Made by a program: the position numbers and the translations under genes. Positions 10,589 to 21,038 of a DNA stretch of 64,000 nt are shown one piece after another. Positions within the stretch are counted from its first letter, which is position 1, and each line of letters starts with the position of its first letter. Source of the stretch: Saccopteryx bilineata (lineage: Eukaryota > Chordata > Mammalia > Chiroptera > Emballonuridae); contig NC_089493.1 in assembly GCF_036850765.1 (NCBI RefSeq), positions 266,464,534 through 266,528,533 of the forward strand, in the 5' to 3' direction. Below the pieces are notes generated by a model, which saw only the letters and a program-made list of their open reading frames with translations, ran no database searches and was not told where the DNA came from.

Positions 10589-10921
10589 TTTTACAGAGAC
10601 AGAGAGTGAGTCAAGAGAGAGGGATAGACAGGGACAGACAGACAGGAACGGAGAGAGATGAGAAGCATCAATCATTAGTTTTTCATTGCGCGTTGCAACA
10701 CCTTAGTTGATCATTGATTGCTTTCTCATATGTGCCTTGACTGCGGGCCTTCAGCAGACCGAGTAACCCCTTGCTGGAGCCAGTGACCTTGGGTTCAAGC
10801 TGGTGGGCTTTTTCCTCAAACCAGATGAGCCCACACTCAACCTGGTGACCTCGGAGTCTCAAACCCGGGTCCTCTGCATCCCAGTCTGATGCTCTATCCA
10901 CTGCGCCACCGCCTGGTCAGG
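10557..10921 (-). repeat. SINE B after (TTTA)n
   Basis: The right end is 'CGCCACCGCCTGGTCAGGC' and the left end runs into a (TTTA)n tract at 10557-10591. The TSD is about 'CCCATTCC(T/C)TTTTA'. Confidence 0.93.
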
Positions 10922-11260
10922 CCCCATTCCCTTTTAACATATTTTTAAAATAATGAGATATTTCAAACATACAAAAAAGTACAAAGAATAATATAGAAAC
11001 AGTCATACCCTACTACTCAGATTGAACAAGTCTTAACATTCTGCCAAAGGCTCTTTGTACCCCTTCCCTTTCCCACTCCCTTGTTTTCCTCCAGGTCACA
11101 CTGTCCTGAAGTTGAGGTGTCATCTCTCTGACCAGGCATTTATAGTTATGCTACTTCGGTATATACTCATTCACAATACATAGAACAGTCTTGTGCGTCA
11201 AACATTTTCACATAGATCATCTTATGTTGCACATATTTGGCAATTTACTTTTTTTGTTTT
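10922..11260. repeat. old LINE-1 3'-UTR-like fragment
   Basis: 'ATATTTCAAACATACAAAAA' and 'TTGAACAAGTCTTAACATTC' are characteristic of the 3' untranslated region of old L1M elements. It is not coding. Confidence 0.6.
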
Positions 11261-11261
11261 A

Positions 11262-11704
11262 AAATATTTATTTATTTATTTACTTTGACAGAGACAGGGA
11301 GTCAGAAAGAGGGACAGATAGGGACAGACAGACAGGAAGGGAGAGATATGAGAAGCATCAATTCTTCATTGCGGCTCCTTAGTTGTTCAGTGATTGCTTT
11401 CTCATATTTGCCTTGACTGGGGGTGGGGGCTACAGCAGAACGAGTGACCCCTTGGTCAACCCAGTGACCTTGGGCACAAGTCAGTGACCTTGGGCTTCAA
11501 GCCAGCGACCGTTGGGCTCAAACCTGCGACCATGGAGTCATGTCTATGATCCCATACTCAAGCCAGCGACCCCTTGCTAAAGCTGGTAAGCCTCCGCTCA
11601 AGCCGCATGAGCCCGTGCTCAAGCCAGCTACCTTGGGGTTTCGAACCTGGGTCCTCTGCATCCTAGTCCAAGGCTCTATCCACTGCACCACCACCTGGTC
11701 AGGC
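11262..11704 (-). repeat. SINE B, long diverged variant
   Basis: About 440 bp, with several extra copies of the internal 'AAGCCAGTGACCTTGGGC' motif compared with the standard 330-bp form. The head is 'CACCACCTGGTCAGGC' at the right. Confidence 0.88.
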
Positions 11705-11710
11705 TAACTT

Positions 11711-11863
11711 TTTATTTATTGATTTGAGGGAGGGAGAAAGAAAAAAAGAGAAAGAGAGACAGGAGCATCGATATGTTCCTGTAGGTGTCCTGACCAGAGA
11801 TTGAACCAACAACCTCTGTACTTCAGGATGATACTTTAATCAATGTACCTAAATGGCCAGGAT
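11711..11863 (-). repeat. SINE D, diverged
   Basis: It abuts the preceding SINE. The landmarks are 'GAGACAGGAGCATCGATATG' and a decayed head 'AATGGCCAGGAT'. Confidence 0.75.
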
Positions 11864-11910
11864 GTGACTTACTATTTTAATTGACCTTATGTTTAGAAAT
11901 TTATTTATGT

Positions 11911-12098
11911 GCCTGACCTGTGGTGGCGCAGTGGGATAAAGCGTTGACCTGGAACACTGAGGTCGCCGGTTCGAAACCATGGTCAAGGCACATATGGGAG
12001 TTGATGCTTCCTGCTCCTCCCCCTTCTCTCTCTCTTCCTCTTTCTCTCACTCCTCTCTCTCTAAAAATCAATAAATAAAAAATATTAAAAAAAAAAAG
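11911..12098 (+). repeat. SINE C with 15-bp TSD
   Basis: The head is 'GCCTGACCTGTGGTGGCGC'. 'AGAAATTTATTTATG' occurs on both sides (about 11896 and 12098). Confidence 0.95.
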
Positions 12099-12640
12099 AA
12101 ATTTATTTATGTTTATACAAGAGGCTCTAGTTTATTTATTATACCTGCTGTGAAGTATTCCCTGTGTGAGTAGGTTGCAGCTTATATCCAGTCTGTTAAT
12201 GAACATTTGGATAATTTCCAACGGTTTTGCTATTACAAATAAGGTGTGACACACGCCCTTGTACATGCCTCAGGTGCATATGCATGAGAGTATCTCTAGG
12301 AGTGGAACTGCTGGATCATAGGGTATACCACCTTACCAGGTATTGCCAAATGATTCTCTAAAATTGTTGTACTAATTGGCGCCTCCTCCAGCATGTTAGA
12401 GAGCTCCCTGTTGCAATACAGCTATGCCAACACTTGGTAGCACCAGACTTTTTATTGTTTTTGTCATTCTGTGGGTGTCAAGTGGCATCTCAAGGCATCT
12501 GCATTTCTGGTTTATCTTTTCATTTGTTTGTTGTTTATTTTGGTGTTCTCTTCATGAGCTTCTTCTTGATGCCATTTGCCCAGTTTTCTATTGGGATGTT
12601 TGTAATTTTGTTGTAGATTTATAGAATTTCTTTCTCTTTT
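12099..12640 (-). repeat. old LINE-1 ORF2 remnant
   Basis: Plus-strand landmarks of antisense L1 ORF2 3' sequence are 'TAATGAACATTTGGATAAT', 'GGAACTGCTGGATCATAGGG' and 'GCCAACACTTGGTA'. The two 60-66-codon frames here are chance. Confidence 0.75.
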
Positions 12641-12991
12641 TTATTTTATTTTATTTTATTTTATTTTATTTTATTTTTTTTTTTTTTACAGAGGCAGAGA
12701 TAGACAGGGACAGACAGACAGGAACAGAGAGAGATGAGAAGCATCAATCATCAGTTTCTCGTTGCGCGTTGCGACTTCTTAGTTGTTCATTGATTGCTTT
12801 CTCACATGTGCCTTGACCATGGGCCTTCAGCAGACCGAGTAACCCCTTGCTGGAGCCAGCGACCTTGGGTCCAAGCTGGCGAGCTCTTTGCTCAAGCCAG
12901 ATGAGCCCGCGCGCGACCTCGGAGTCTTGAACCTGGGTACTTCCGCATCCCAGTCCGACGCTCTATCCACTGCGCCACCGCCTGGTCAGGC
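12639..12991 (-). repeat. SINE B with (TTTTA)n tail
   Basis: The poly(A)-side tail has become (TTTTA)n, about 12639-12680. The head is 'CGCCACCGCCTGGTCAGGC' at the right. Confidence 0.93.
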
Positions 12992-13014
12992 CTCTTTTTT
13001 AAATAATGCTTTTT

Positions 13015-13204
13015 TTTAGGATTTTATTTATTGATTTTGGAGAGAAGCAAGACAGAGCAAGAGAGAGAGAGAGATAGAAGGGGGGAAAGAGCAGGAAGCA
13101 TCAACTCCCATATGTGCCTTGACCAGGCAAGCCCAGGGTTTCAAACCAGCAACCTCATTGTTCCAGGTCGACGCTTTATCCCACTGCGCCACTATGGGCC
13201 ATGC
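13015..13204 (-). repeat. SINE C
   Basis: The head is decayed to 'GCGCCACTATGGGCCATGC', with a GA-rich tract at 13040-13078. Confidence 0.88.
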
Positions 13205-13218
13205 TGGATTTTTTTTTG

Positions 13219-13613
13219 TGTATTTTTTGTATTTTTCTGAAGCTGGAAACGGGGAGAGACAGTCTGACAGACTCCCACATGCACCCGACCGGGATCCACC
13301 CGGCACACCCACCAGGGGCGACGCTCTGCCCACCAGGGGGTGATGCTCTGCCCCTCCGGGGCATCGCTCTGTCGCGACCGGAGCCACTCTAGCGCCTGGG
13401 GCAGAGGCCACAGAGCCATCCCCAGCGCCCAGGCCATCCTTGCTCCAATGGAGCCTCGGCTGCGGGAGGGGAAGAGAGAGACAGAGAGGAAGGAGGGGGG
13501 GTGGGGGTGGAGAAGCAAATGGACGCTTCTCCTATGTGCCCTGGCTGGGAATTGAACCCGGGTCCCCTGTACACCAGGCCGATGCTCTACCGCTGAGCCA
13601 ACTGGCCAGGGCC
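13219..13613 (-). repeat. SINE A, full length
   Basis: It starts 'GTATTTTTCTGAAGCTGG' and ends 'CCAACTGGCCAGGGCC'. 'CTGGATTTTTTT' / 'CTGGAATTTTTTT' flank it. It is GC-rich and little diverged; open frames on both strands arise from the SINE. Confidence 0.95.
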
Positions 13614-13705
13614 TGGAATTTTTTTATATGTGTTCTGAGTATCAACCACTCGTTGGTTATCTGGGTTGCAAATATCTTCTCCAAGACTATGACTTATCTT
13701 ATAAC
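13614..13705 (-). repeat. old LINE-1 scrap
   Basis: 'GTTGCAAATATCTTCTCC' is a common antisense L1 ORF2 landmark. It is only about 90 bp long. Confidence 0.6.
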
Positions 13706-14069
13706 CTTTTTTTTTTTTTTTTTGTATTTTTCTGAAGTGAGAAGCAGGGAGGCAGAGAGACTCCCTGACCAGGATCCACCCAGCATGCCCACTAGGGGGT
13801 GATGCTCTGCCCATCTGGAGCATGCTCTGTTGCCACCAGTCATTCTAGTGCCTGAGGCGGAGGCCATGGAGCCATCCTCAGTGCCCAGGCCAACTTTTGC
13901 TCCCATGGAGCCTTGGCTGTGGGAGGGGAAGAGAGAGATAAAGAGAAAGTAGAGGGGGAAGGGTGGAGAAGTAGATGGGCACTTCTCCTGTGTGCCCTGG
14001 CCAGGAATCGAACCCTGGACTTCCATACGCCAGGCCGATGCTCTACCACTGAGCCAACCAGCCAGGGCC
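13706..14069 (-). repeat. SINE A
   Basis: Head at the right ('CAACCAGCCAGGGCC'). It is the first of two A copies in the same orientation separated by about 40 bp. Confidence 0.94.
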
Positions 14070-14109
14070 TCTTTTAACAATTTTTTAAATTTTTTAATTT
14101 TTTTTATTT

Positions 14110-14470
14110 TTTTATTTTTCTGAAGTTGGAAATGGGGACAGTCAGACAGACTCCCGCATGCGCCCGACCGGGATCCACCCAGCACGCCCACCAGGGGGCG
14201 ATGCTCTGCCCCTCCGAGGTGTCGCTCTGTTGCGACCAGAGCCACTCCAGTGCCTGGGGCAGAGGCCAAGGAGCCATCCCCAGCGCCCGGGCCATCTTTG
14301 CTCCAATGGAGCCTCGGCTGTGGGAGGGGAAGAGAGAGACAGAGAGGAAGGAGAGGGGGAGGGGTGGAGAAGCAGATGGGCGCCTCTCCTGTGTGGCCTG
14401 GCCAGGAATTGAACCCGGGACTTCTGCACGCCAGGCCGACGCTCTACCACTGAGCCCACTGGCCAGGGCC
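14110..14470 (-). repeat. SINE A
   Basis: The second of the pair. 'TCTTTTAACA' occurs on both sides and again at the end of the previous copy, as expected when one SINE lands in the duplicated target of another. Confidence 0.94.
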
Positions 14471-14511
14471 TCTTTTAACATTTTTATTCTGCCTTTTACC
14501 ATGCTGTTTCT

Positions 14512-14567
14512 TTCTTTCTTTCTTTTTTTTTTTTTTTGAGGCATAAAATATATTCAGCGGGGTCCTT

Positions 14568-14600
<33 letters not shown>

Positions 14601-14660
14601 TATTTTAGTGTGTGTATGAGAGAGAGAGACAGGAAGGGAGAGAGATGAGAAACATCAACT
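14512..14660. repeat. T-rich, poly(A) and (TA)n tract
   Basis: (TTTC)n, poly(T), poly(A) and (AT)n runs lie at 14512-14606, followed by the GA-rich start of the next SINE. Confidence 0.8.
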
Positions 14661-15380
14661 CATTGTGGCACCTTAGTTGTTCACTGATTGCTTTCTCATA
14701 CGTGTCTTGACTGGGGGCAGAGGGGCTCCAGGTGAGCCAGTGACCCTTTGCTCAAGCCAGAAACCTTAGGCTCAAGCCAAAGACCTTGGGCTTCAAGCCA
14801 GCTACTTTAGGGCTCAAATTGGTGAACATAAAATCATATCTATGATCCCATGCTCAAGTTGATAACTCCATGCTCAAGTTGGTGAGCCTGTGCTCAAGCT
14901 GGTGACCTTGCGGTTTTTTTAAATTTAATTTAATTTATTTATTTTTTATTTTTCCAAAGCCAGAAACGGGGAGGCAGTCAGACAGACTCCCGCATATGCC
15001 TGACCGGGATCCACCCGGCACGCCCACCAGGGGGAGATGCTCTGCCCATCTGGGGTGTCTCTCTGTTGAGACCAGAGCCATTCTAGCACCTGAGGCAGAG
15101 GCCACAGAGCCATCCACAGCGCCCAGGCCAACTTCGCTTCAATGGAGCCTTGGCTGCGGGAGGAGAAGAGAGAGACAGAGAGGAAGGAGAGGGGGAGGGG
15201 TGGAGAAGCAGATGGGCACTCTCCTGTGTGCCCTGGCCGGGAATCGAACCCGGGACTCCTGCACGCCAGGCCGACGCTCTACCACTGAGCCAACCGACCA
15301 GGGCTGACCTTGCGGTTTTGAACCTGGGTCCTCAGCGTTCCAGGTTGATGCTCTATCCACTGCACCACTGCTGATCAGGC
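14608..15380 (-). repeat. SINE B-like, older, split by a SINE A
   Basis: The two halves, 14608-14920 and 15306-15380, join across the A insertion. The head is 'CACCACTGCTGATCAGGC'. The internal 'CAAGCCAGTGACC' repeats are of the long-variant type. Confidence 0.88.
14935..15305 (-). repeat. SINE A nested in SINE B
   Basis: The TSD 'TGACCTTGCGGTTTT' flanks it inside the older SINE, which gives the order of insertion directly. Confidence 0.95.
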
Positions 15381-15430
15381 CAAAAAACACAAATCTTAAA
15401 GATACAGCATAATAAAAATTTTATATTTAT

Positions 15431-15601
15431 GGCCCTGTCTGAGTAGCTCAGTTGGTCAGAGCATTGTCCCAATACACCAAGGTTTGATCCCTGGTCAAAG
15501 CACATACAAGAAACTACCAATGAATGTATAGATAAGTGGAACAACAAATTGATGTTTCTCTCTCTCCTTTCCTTCCTCTTTCTCTCAGATCAATAAAAAA
15601 A
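15431..15601 (+). repeat. SINE D
   Basis: The head is 'GGCCCTGTCTGAGTAGCTCAG' and the tail is 'CAGATCAATAAAAAAAATG'. Confidence 0.87.
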
Positions 15602-16326
15602 ATGTCATTTTTTCTTGCTTTCAATACAAATAATCGTATCTAGCACATCCACTCTCTCCAATCCAGTGATCCTGGTCTGATTGGAGAGACATGGCCTTGC
15701 CTTTGGAGAGGCCTTTCTGAGGGGACTCAGACCCTGGCCTGGGGTCTCAGTTGGGTGGAACAGCAGCATCACATATACCAGAAGCTGCCGAATAAGTCAG
15801 CAGATGCCACAGATGGGAAGCTGTAGCCCTGAGCTTCCCGGCTGCCCGGCCCTGACAGAAAATTCCATCAGGGGACCCCTGGAGGGGTGATTTTGCAGCC
15901 AGCTTTTTGTTACATAGACATCAAGCTTTAGGTGTGTTCTCTGAGACCCAGGCTGCAGCAGGGAAAAGGGGAGCAGGAGTCAGTGAAGGCAGCGTAGGGA
16001 CACCTCAGGCTTTTGTGGTGATCAAGTGCTCGGCCTGCGGTTAAAACCCAATCTGTGCTTTCCTTCCTCAGCGGGGGGGCCGCTGGGGTGTGCCCCACTC
16101 CAGTTTGGTATCCTCTCCACTCTGCTGCCTGTCTCCTCCCTCTCTTTCCCCAAGGAGCCTCATAAACTGGCCACCTGAGAAGCGAAACTGGTTCTGGGGC
16201 CAGTGAGAGAGTGGGTGGGCCCGCACCTGGGACTTGCTGTGCCCGCGAGCAGGTCTTTATGTCCACTGGGTGGTATGCTGTGGTGGGCTTCTTGATGGAC
16301 TGTCTTCTGCGGTCTGAACTGAGGGG

Positions 16327-16390
16327 CTGTGTGTGGGATCCTGCGAGGGTCTGTGTGTGGGATCCTGCGAGGGTCTGTGTGTGGTGGGTG
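16327..16390. repeat. 24-bp minisatellite
   Basis: Two and a half perfect tandem units of 'CTGTGTGTGGGATCC' plus nine further bases begin at 16327 and 16351. They fall in an open frame and so look like a peptide repeat. Confidence 0.9.
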
Positions 16391-18344
16391 TTTATTTCTA
16401 GGGGAGGGTGGCTGTGTTTGGATTTAGTGCGTGGGTGTATGTGTATGTGGGTTTGTGCTTGTGCGAGAGGGTTGGTTTCTTGCCCAGGGTGTCCGCAGTT
16501 CCAGGCGTGGTCTGACTCTTCCTGTGGGTGACATGGGAGCTGTGAGGTAAGAGCGGCCAGGACAGGGTGGAGCTGTTGTCTCTCAGACTGGCCTGGTTGG
16601 CTGGTTTTGGGTAATTTCCAGGCTCTGAGGTGTTAGGAGCCTGGAAGAGAGGACTGAGTCACTTCTCCCTCCCCACTTGCCTCAGAGAAACTTCTTCCCT
16701 GCCCCCAGGGCCAGGTTTCACCAGGAGCCATAAAGAGGCCCCGCCCAAGCCTTTTCCGCTTTCACAGAGACCTGCTAAAACTGAGCCTGGGGTTGCCTTG
16801 AAGCTGTGCCAGGGTGCTGCTCAGAGGGGACCACGTTGCCATGGAAGCTAGGTGGCCTGAGATCAGCTCCACATGACTTTGCCTGGTCTGGACCGGTCTG
16901 GGTCCTGAGCCCCCTCTGCCCACGTCGAGCCCCTCCCTCCCTGAAAGTCTCTTCCCTCCCAGACTCCCCTCTTCTCCTTGAGTCCTCACTCCTCTCGTTG
17001 AAGGCCCTCCCTTCACTGAACCCCCCTCTTGGAGTCTCTTTCCACTGTCTGTGCCTCATCACCTCACAAAGCCCTTCTCTCCTCCCCAGGGGCCAGGGGA
17101 GGTTGTAGGTGGGACCAGAGGCAGGAGTTTCAGAGGGGTTGGTGCTGAGAGAGGGGAGGGGGCTCAGGCTGGGGTCTGGGAGGTAGCCAGCCTGTCTTCA
17201 GTGGCATGGCTGGCTCTCCTTTCCATTACGAATGTGTGGGCCAAGGTTTCACCATCTTCCCAGGCCTACGTAGGCCTGGCGGTGATGGAGGGTGTTGTTG
17301 CTGGGAAGAGGGAAGAGTAGAAGGTTGCAAGTCTGGAATTGCCGCTGTCCTAGGGGTTCCTGGACAGCTCCTGCCTCTCCTCCCCACCTTCTCTCTCCTC
17401 ACAGAACCGTCACTCATCTACCTGTCCCCCTTCCTTCCCCCCTCAGTGGAGGGCTTGGAAGGAGTCCCTCATCTCCAGGCTCTCAGCCCTCAGGTCCCAG
17501 CCCGTGGTCCAGGCCACCCTTGGTCTAGGCCAGCTCTGGGTCAGGGACTGCAGTGGCAGTGGTCTCCCCCAGGGGGCGCTCCCCTGCTCCTGGGACCACC
17601 AGCGGGTGTGGGCTACTGCCTTCCTGTGGACGTCATAGTCCTGCTGTGGATGACCACCTCCTCGGCCTCTGCCTCAGGGCCTCAGCCACACTTGCTGTGA
17701 CCTCCAGCTTCACTCGCTGTGAGAGGATGGACCTGTCACTCACATGGCACTGGTCAGCTTTTATTTTCATCATGATGGAAAATATGTAAACCCCACCTAT
17801 GGGTCACCCCTACCTTCACCAAAGTCCATTTGAGGGGTACTTTTGGACACCCATCATATTTCTGCCTGTCAGGACTTCCTTTCTCACTCCACCTGCCACA
17901 GCATAGAAGTAATTTTCCAAAGTCCGGTCAATGGGCTGCAGTTCCCAGCTGCAAACACAAGAGGGCGGCTCTTGAGAAACCCGCCGCGGGCCAGGCTGGC
18001 TCAGTCTTGGCCAGGAGATGGACACCCAACATTTGTCCCCTGGGATGCAGTGCCACTCCCAGGGGCTCTGCCTCCTTGCTAGGCATCCCAGCTCATTCTG
18101 GACAGGGAGTTATATTTAGGGCTGAGGTGGTAGAACGGGCTGGATGAGGAAGCCGGGCCCGGGGAGCTCCTTCTCTGCCCCACAGATTGCCCATGGGCTG
18201 CTGCTGTCCCCACGCAGGCTGAGCTCTACCTGAGCATCCCACCTGACCCGCCAGGCCCCGAAGATTCAGGCCTCCCCCACCCTTCACCTTGCACCTTGTC
18301 CACTCTCTTCCCTCTCCTCCCCTCCAGGCTTCAGCTCCTGCATC

Positions 18345-18357
18345 CCCCCCCCCCCAT
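18345..18357. repeat. poly(C) run
   Basis: An uninterrupted C run in the middle of C/T-rich sequence. Confidence 0.85.
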
Positions 18358-18423
18358 GCCTCACCAGCTCTGCACTTGTGGCTTGCCCTACATACTTGCC
18401 TGACTAGTCCCTTATTAATTTTT

Positions 18424-18640
18424 CCCTCAACTTTTTATTTTGAAAAATTTAAAGCCTACCAAAAAGTTACAAGAATAGTGCAATGACCATTCATATACCT
18501 TTCACCCAGGTTCACCAACTGTTAACATTTGGCACATCTGCACACTCTGTCTCGCTTTCCTACACACATACTTTTTTCCTGAACCTCTTGAGAGTTACGT
18601 GAACACTCCACGCCTGTTGACGGCTCAGTACTTCAGCATG
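18424..18640. repeat. old LINE-1 3'-UTR-like fragment
   Basis: 'AAAGCCTACCAAAAAGTTAC', 'CCTTTCACCCAGGTTCACC' and 'AACTGTTAACATTTGGCAC' match the common L1M 3' sequence seen in many mammals. Confidence 0.7.
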
Positions 18641-18882
18641 CACCGCCTGAGAACAGGACATTTCCCCACAGAGCTTCTGGAACGAGAGCAGGGCTGAGTG
18701 CTGAGTCCTGCGTGCTGGCACCTCGCTGCCCCTTCGCTGCCCAAGCGTGAGCCCGGAAGGCTCCTGGAGAGGGGAGGCTCAGCTCCTCTAGCTCTTTATT
18801 TTCTTCTTTCCTTCTCTTTAAAAATAGGCTTTATTAAATATAGTAATTAAACAAAAATACTTTATTTTTAGAACAGTTTTTT

Positions 18883-18924
18883 TTAAATTTTTTATTTATT
18901 CATTTTAGAGAGGAGAGGGAGAGG

Positions 18925-18956
<32 letters not shown>

Positions 18957-19084
18957 GAAGGGGGGAGGAGCTGGAAGCATCAACTCCCATATGTGCCTTG
19001 ACCAGGCAAGCCCAGGGTTTCGAACCGGCAACCTCAGCATTTCCAGGTCGACGCTTTATCCACTGCGCCGCCACAGGTCAAGCC
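18883..19084 (-). repeat. SINE C with TSD
   Basis: 'TAGAACAGTTTT' flanks it (about 18869 and 19085). The head is 'CGCCGCCACAGGTCAAGCC'. Confidence 0.94.
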
Positions 19085-19140
19085 TAGAACAGTTTTAGAT
19101 TCAGAAATATTGAGAATATAATACAGAGAGTTCTCATACG
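19085..19140. repeat. old LINE-1 scrap
   Basis: 'AACAGTTTTAGATTCAG' and 'ACAGAGAGTTCTCATA' are L1MA/MB 3'-end landmarks. This short piece was also the target of the preceding SINE and the pogo-like element. Confidence 0.6.
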
Positions 19141-19231
19141 TATTCCCCCATGTATAAGACACACCTTAACTTTGGGGCCCAAAATTTGAAAATAAATGTA
19201 TTACATAAAGTTATTTATTTTTATTTTTATT

Positions 19232-19611
19232 TTTTGTATTTTTCTGAAGCTGGAAATGAGGAGAGACAGTCAGACAGACTCCCGCATGCGCCCGACCAGG
19301 ATCCACCCGGCACGCCCACCAGGGGCAATGCTCTGCCCACCAGGGGGCGATGCTCTGCCCCTCCGGGGCGTTGCTCTGCCGCGACCAGAGCCACTCTAGC
19401 ACCTGGGGCAGAGGCCAAGGAGCCATCCCCAGCACCCGGGCCATCTTTGCTCCAATGGAGCCTTGGCTGCGGGAGGGAAAGAGGGAGACAGAGAGGAAGG
19501 GGGGGTGGAGAAGCAAATGGGCGCTTCTCCTATGTGTCCTGACTGGGAATCAAACCCAGGTCCCCCGCATGCCAGGCCGATGCTCTACCACTGAGCCAAC
19601 TGGCCAGGGCA
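19232..19611 (-). repeat. SINE A in the pogo-like element
   Basis: Full length, little diverged, with TSD 'ACATAAAGTTATTT' on both sides. Confidence 0.95.
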
Positions 19612-19629
19612 CATAAAGTTATTTGTTTT

Positions 19630-19945
19630 GTTTTTTACAGAGACAGAGAGAGAGAGTCAGAGAGAGGGATAGACAGACAGAAACAGAGAGAGATGAGAAG
19701 CATCAATCATCAGGTTTTCGTTGCGACACCTCAGTTGTTCATTGATTCTTTCTCATATGTGCCTTGACCGCGGGCCTTCAGTAGACCGAGTAACCCCTTG
19801 CTTGAGCTAGCAACCTTGGGCTCAAGCTGGTGAGCTTTGCTCAAGCCAGAAGACCCCGCTCAAGCTGGCGACCTTGGGGTCTCGAACCTGGGTCTTCCGC
19901 ATCCCAGTCCGACGCTCTATCCACTGCGCCACCGCCTGGTCAGGC
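19630..19945 (-). repeat. SINE B in the pogo-like element
   Basis: It inserted beside the A copy into the same target. 'ACATAAAGTT' recurs after its head at 19946. Confidence 0.94.
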
Positions 19946-20152
19946 CACATAAAGTTTTGAACTCAAGTTTTATTCATCATAAAATTCATACAACTCCTCA
20001 TCACTGTCAAAACTCCCATCCATTAGCTTGTCCTCATCTGTGTCTAATGACGAATCACTGTCTTCAACAATGAGCACAAAAACAAACGTGAAAAAGCGGG
20101 AAATGCAAGTAAAAATATCTACAACCACTGTATAAGATGCACCAAGTTTTTA

Positions 20153-20467
20153 GCCTGACCAGGCGGTGGTGCAGTGGATAGTGTTGGACTGGGACACGAA
20201 GGACCCAGGTTCAACACCCAGAGGTCGCCGACTTGAGCGCAGGCTCATCTGGTTTGAGCAAGGCTCACCAGCTTGAGCCCAAGGTCACTGGCTTGAGTAA
20301 GGGGTTACTTGGTCTGCAGTAGCCCCCCACCCTAGTCAAGGCACATATGAGAAAGCAATCAATGAACAACTAAGGTGCTGCAACGAAGAACTGATGCTTC
20401 TCATCTTTCTCCCTTCCTGTCTGTCTGTCCCTATCTATCCCTCTCTGTCTCTGTCACAAAAAAAAAG
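20153..20467 (+). repeat. SINE B in the pogo-like element
   Basis: The TSD 'AAGATGCACC(A/C)AGTTTTTA' lies on both sides. The variant ends 'GTCTCTGTCACAAAAAAAA'. Confidence 0.95.
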
Positions 20468-20585
20468 ATGCACCCAGTTTTTAGACCCCAAATTTTCAAA
20501 AAGGGTGTGTCTTATACGTGGGAATATGGTAACTCCCACACCCAGTGTACTTCTTTTTTTTTTTTTTTAATTTTTTATTTTTTTA

Positions 20586-20943
20586 TTTTTCTGAAGATGG
20601 AAATGGGGAGGCAGTCAGACAGACTCCCGCATGCGCCCGACCGGGATCCACTTGGCATGCCAACCAGGGGGCGGTGCTCTGCCCATCTGGGGCGTCGCTC
20701 TGTTGCAACCAGAGCCATTCTAGCACCTGAGGCAGAGACCACAGAGCCATCTTTAGCACTTGGGCCAACTTTGCTCCAATGGAGCCTTGGCTGCGGGAGG
20801 GGAAGAGAGAGACAGAGAGGAAGGAGAGGGGAAGGGGTGGAGAAGCAGATGGGCGCTTCTCCTGTGTGCCCTGGCCGGGAATCAAACCCGGGACTCCTGC
20901 ACACCAGGCCGACGCTCTACCACTGATCTAACCGGCCAGGGCC
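20586..20943 (-). repeat. SINE A with TSD
   Basis: It lies just outside the pogo-like element. The TSD is 'CC(C/T)AGTGT(A/T)CTTCTT'. Confidence 0.94.
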
Positions 20944-21038
20944 CTAGTGTTCTTCTTATTAACATCTTATATTAGTATGCCACATTTGCTTCAATTAATG
21001 AGCCAATATTGATACATTATTACTAACTAAAGTCTTTA

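Larger units (their letters stand above)
15605..18420. other. repeat-poor GC-rich intergenic block
   Basis: About 2.8 kb almost free of SINEs, the longest such stretch upstream of CLDN4. I see no exon chain and no matching protein. The 100-164-codon frames at 16.8-17.7 kb are proline-rich GC-driven frames present on both strands. Retention in a SINE-saturated region makes it a candidate regulatory block, which is inference only. Confidence 0.4.
19143..20524 (-). mobile_element. pogo/Tc1-mariner-class element with transposase tail
   Basis: The termini are inverted repeats: 'TTCCCCCATGTATAAGACA' at the left and 'GTGTCTTATACGTGGGAA' at the right. TA flanks both sides (19141-19142 and 20525-20526). 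Three SINEs interrupt it. Removing them leaves about 370 bp. On the minus strand, about 20075-19975, an open stretch reads 'VEDSDSSLDTDEDKLMDG' then 'SFDSDEELYEFYDE' and a stop. An acidic tail of this kind ending in a D/E-Y-E-F-Y-like motif is typical of pogo-like transposases. So this is a deletion derivative that kept the 3' end of its transposase gene. Confidence 0.8.

Noticed and set aside
10557..10591. CRISPR-like or phage-like regular repeats
   Set aside because: The regular repeats are microsatellites and SINE tails in a mammalian genome. No spacer-repeat pattern exists.
16211..17700. Overlapping frames of 80-164 codons in the GC-rich block
   Set aside because: Open frames occur on both strands without homology, splice sites or a codon pattern. 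They are proline-rich by composition.
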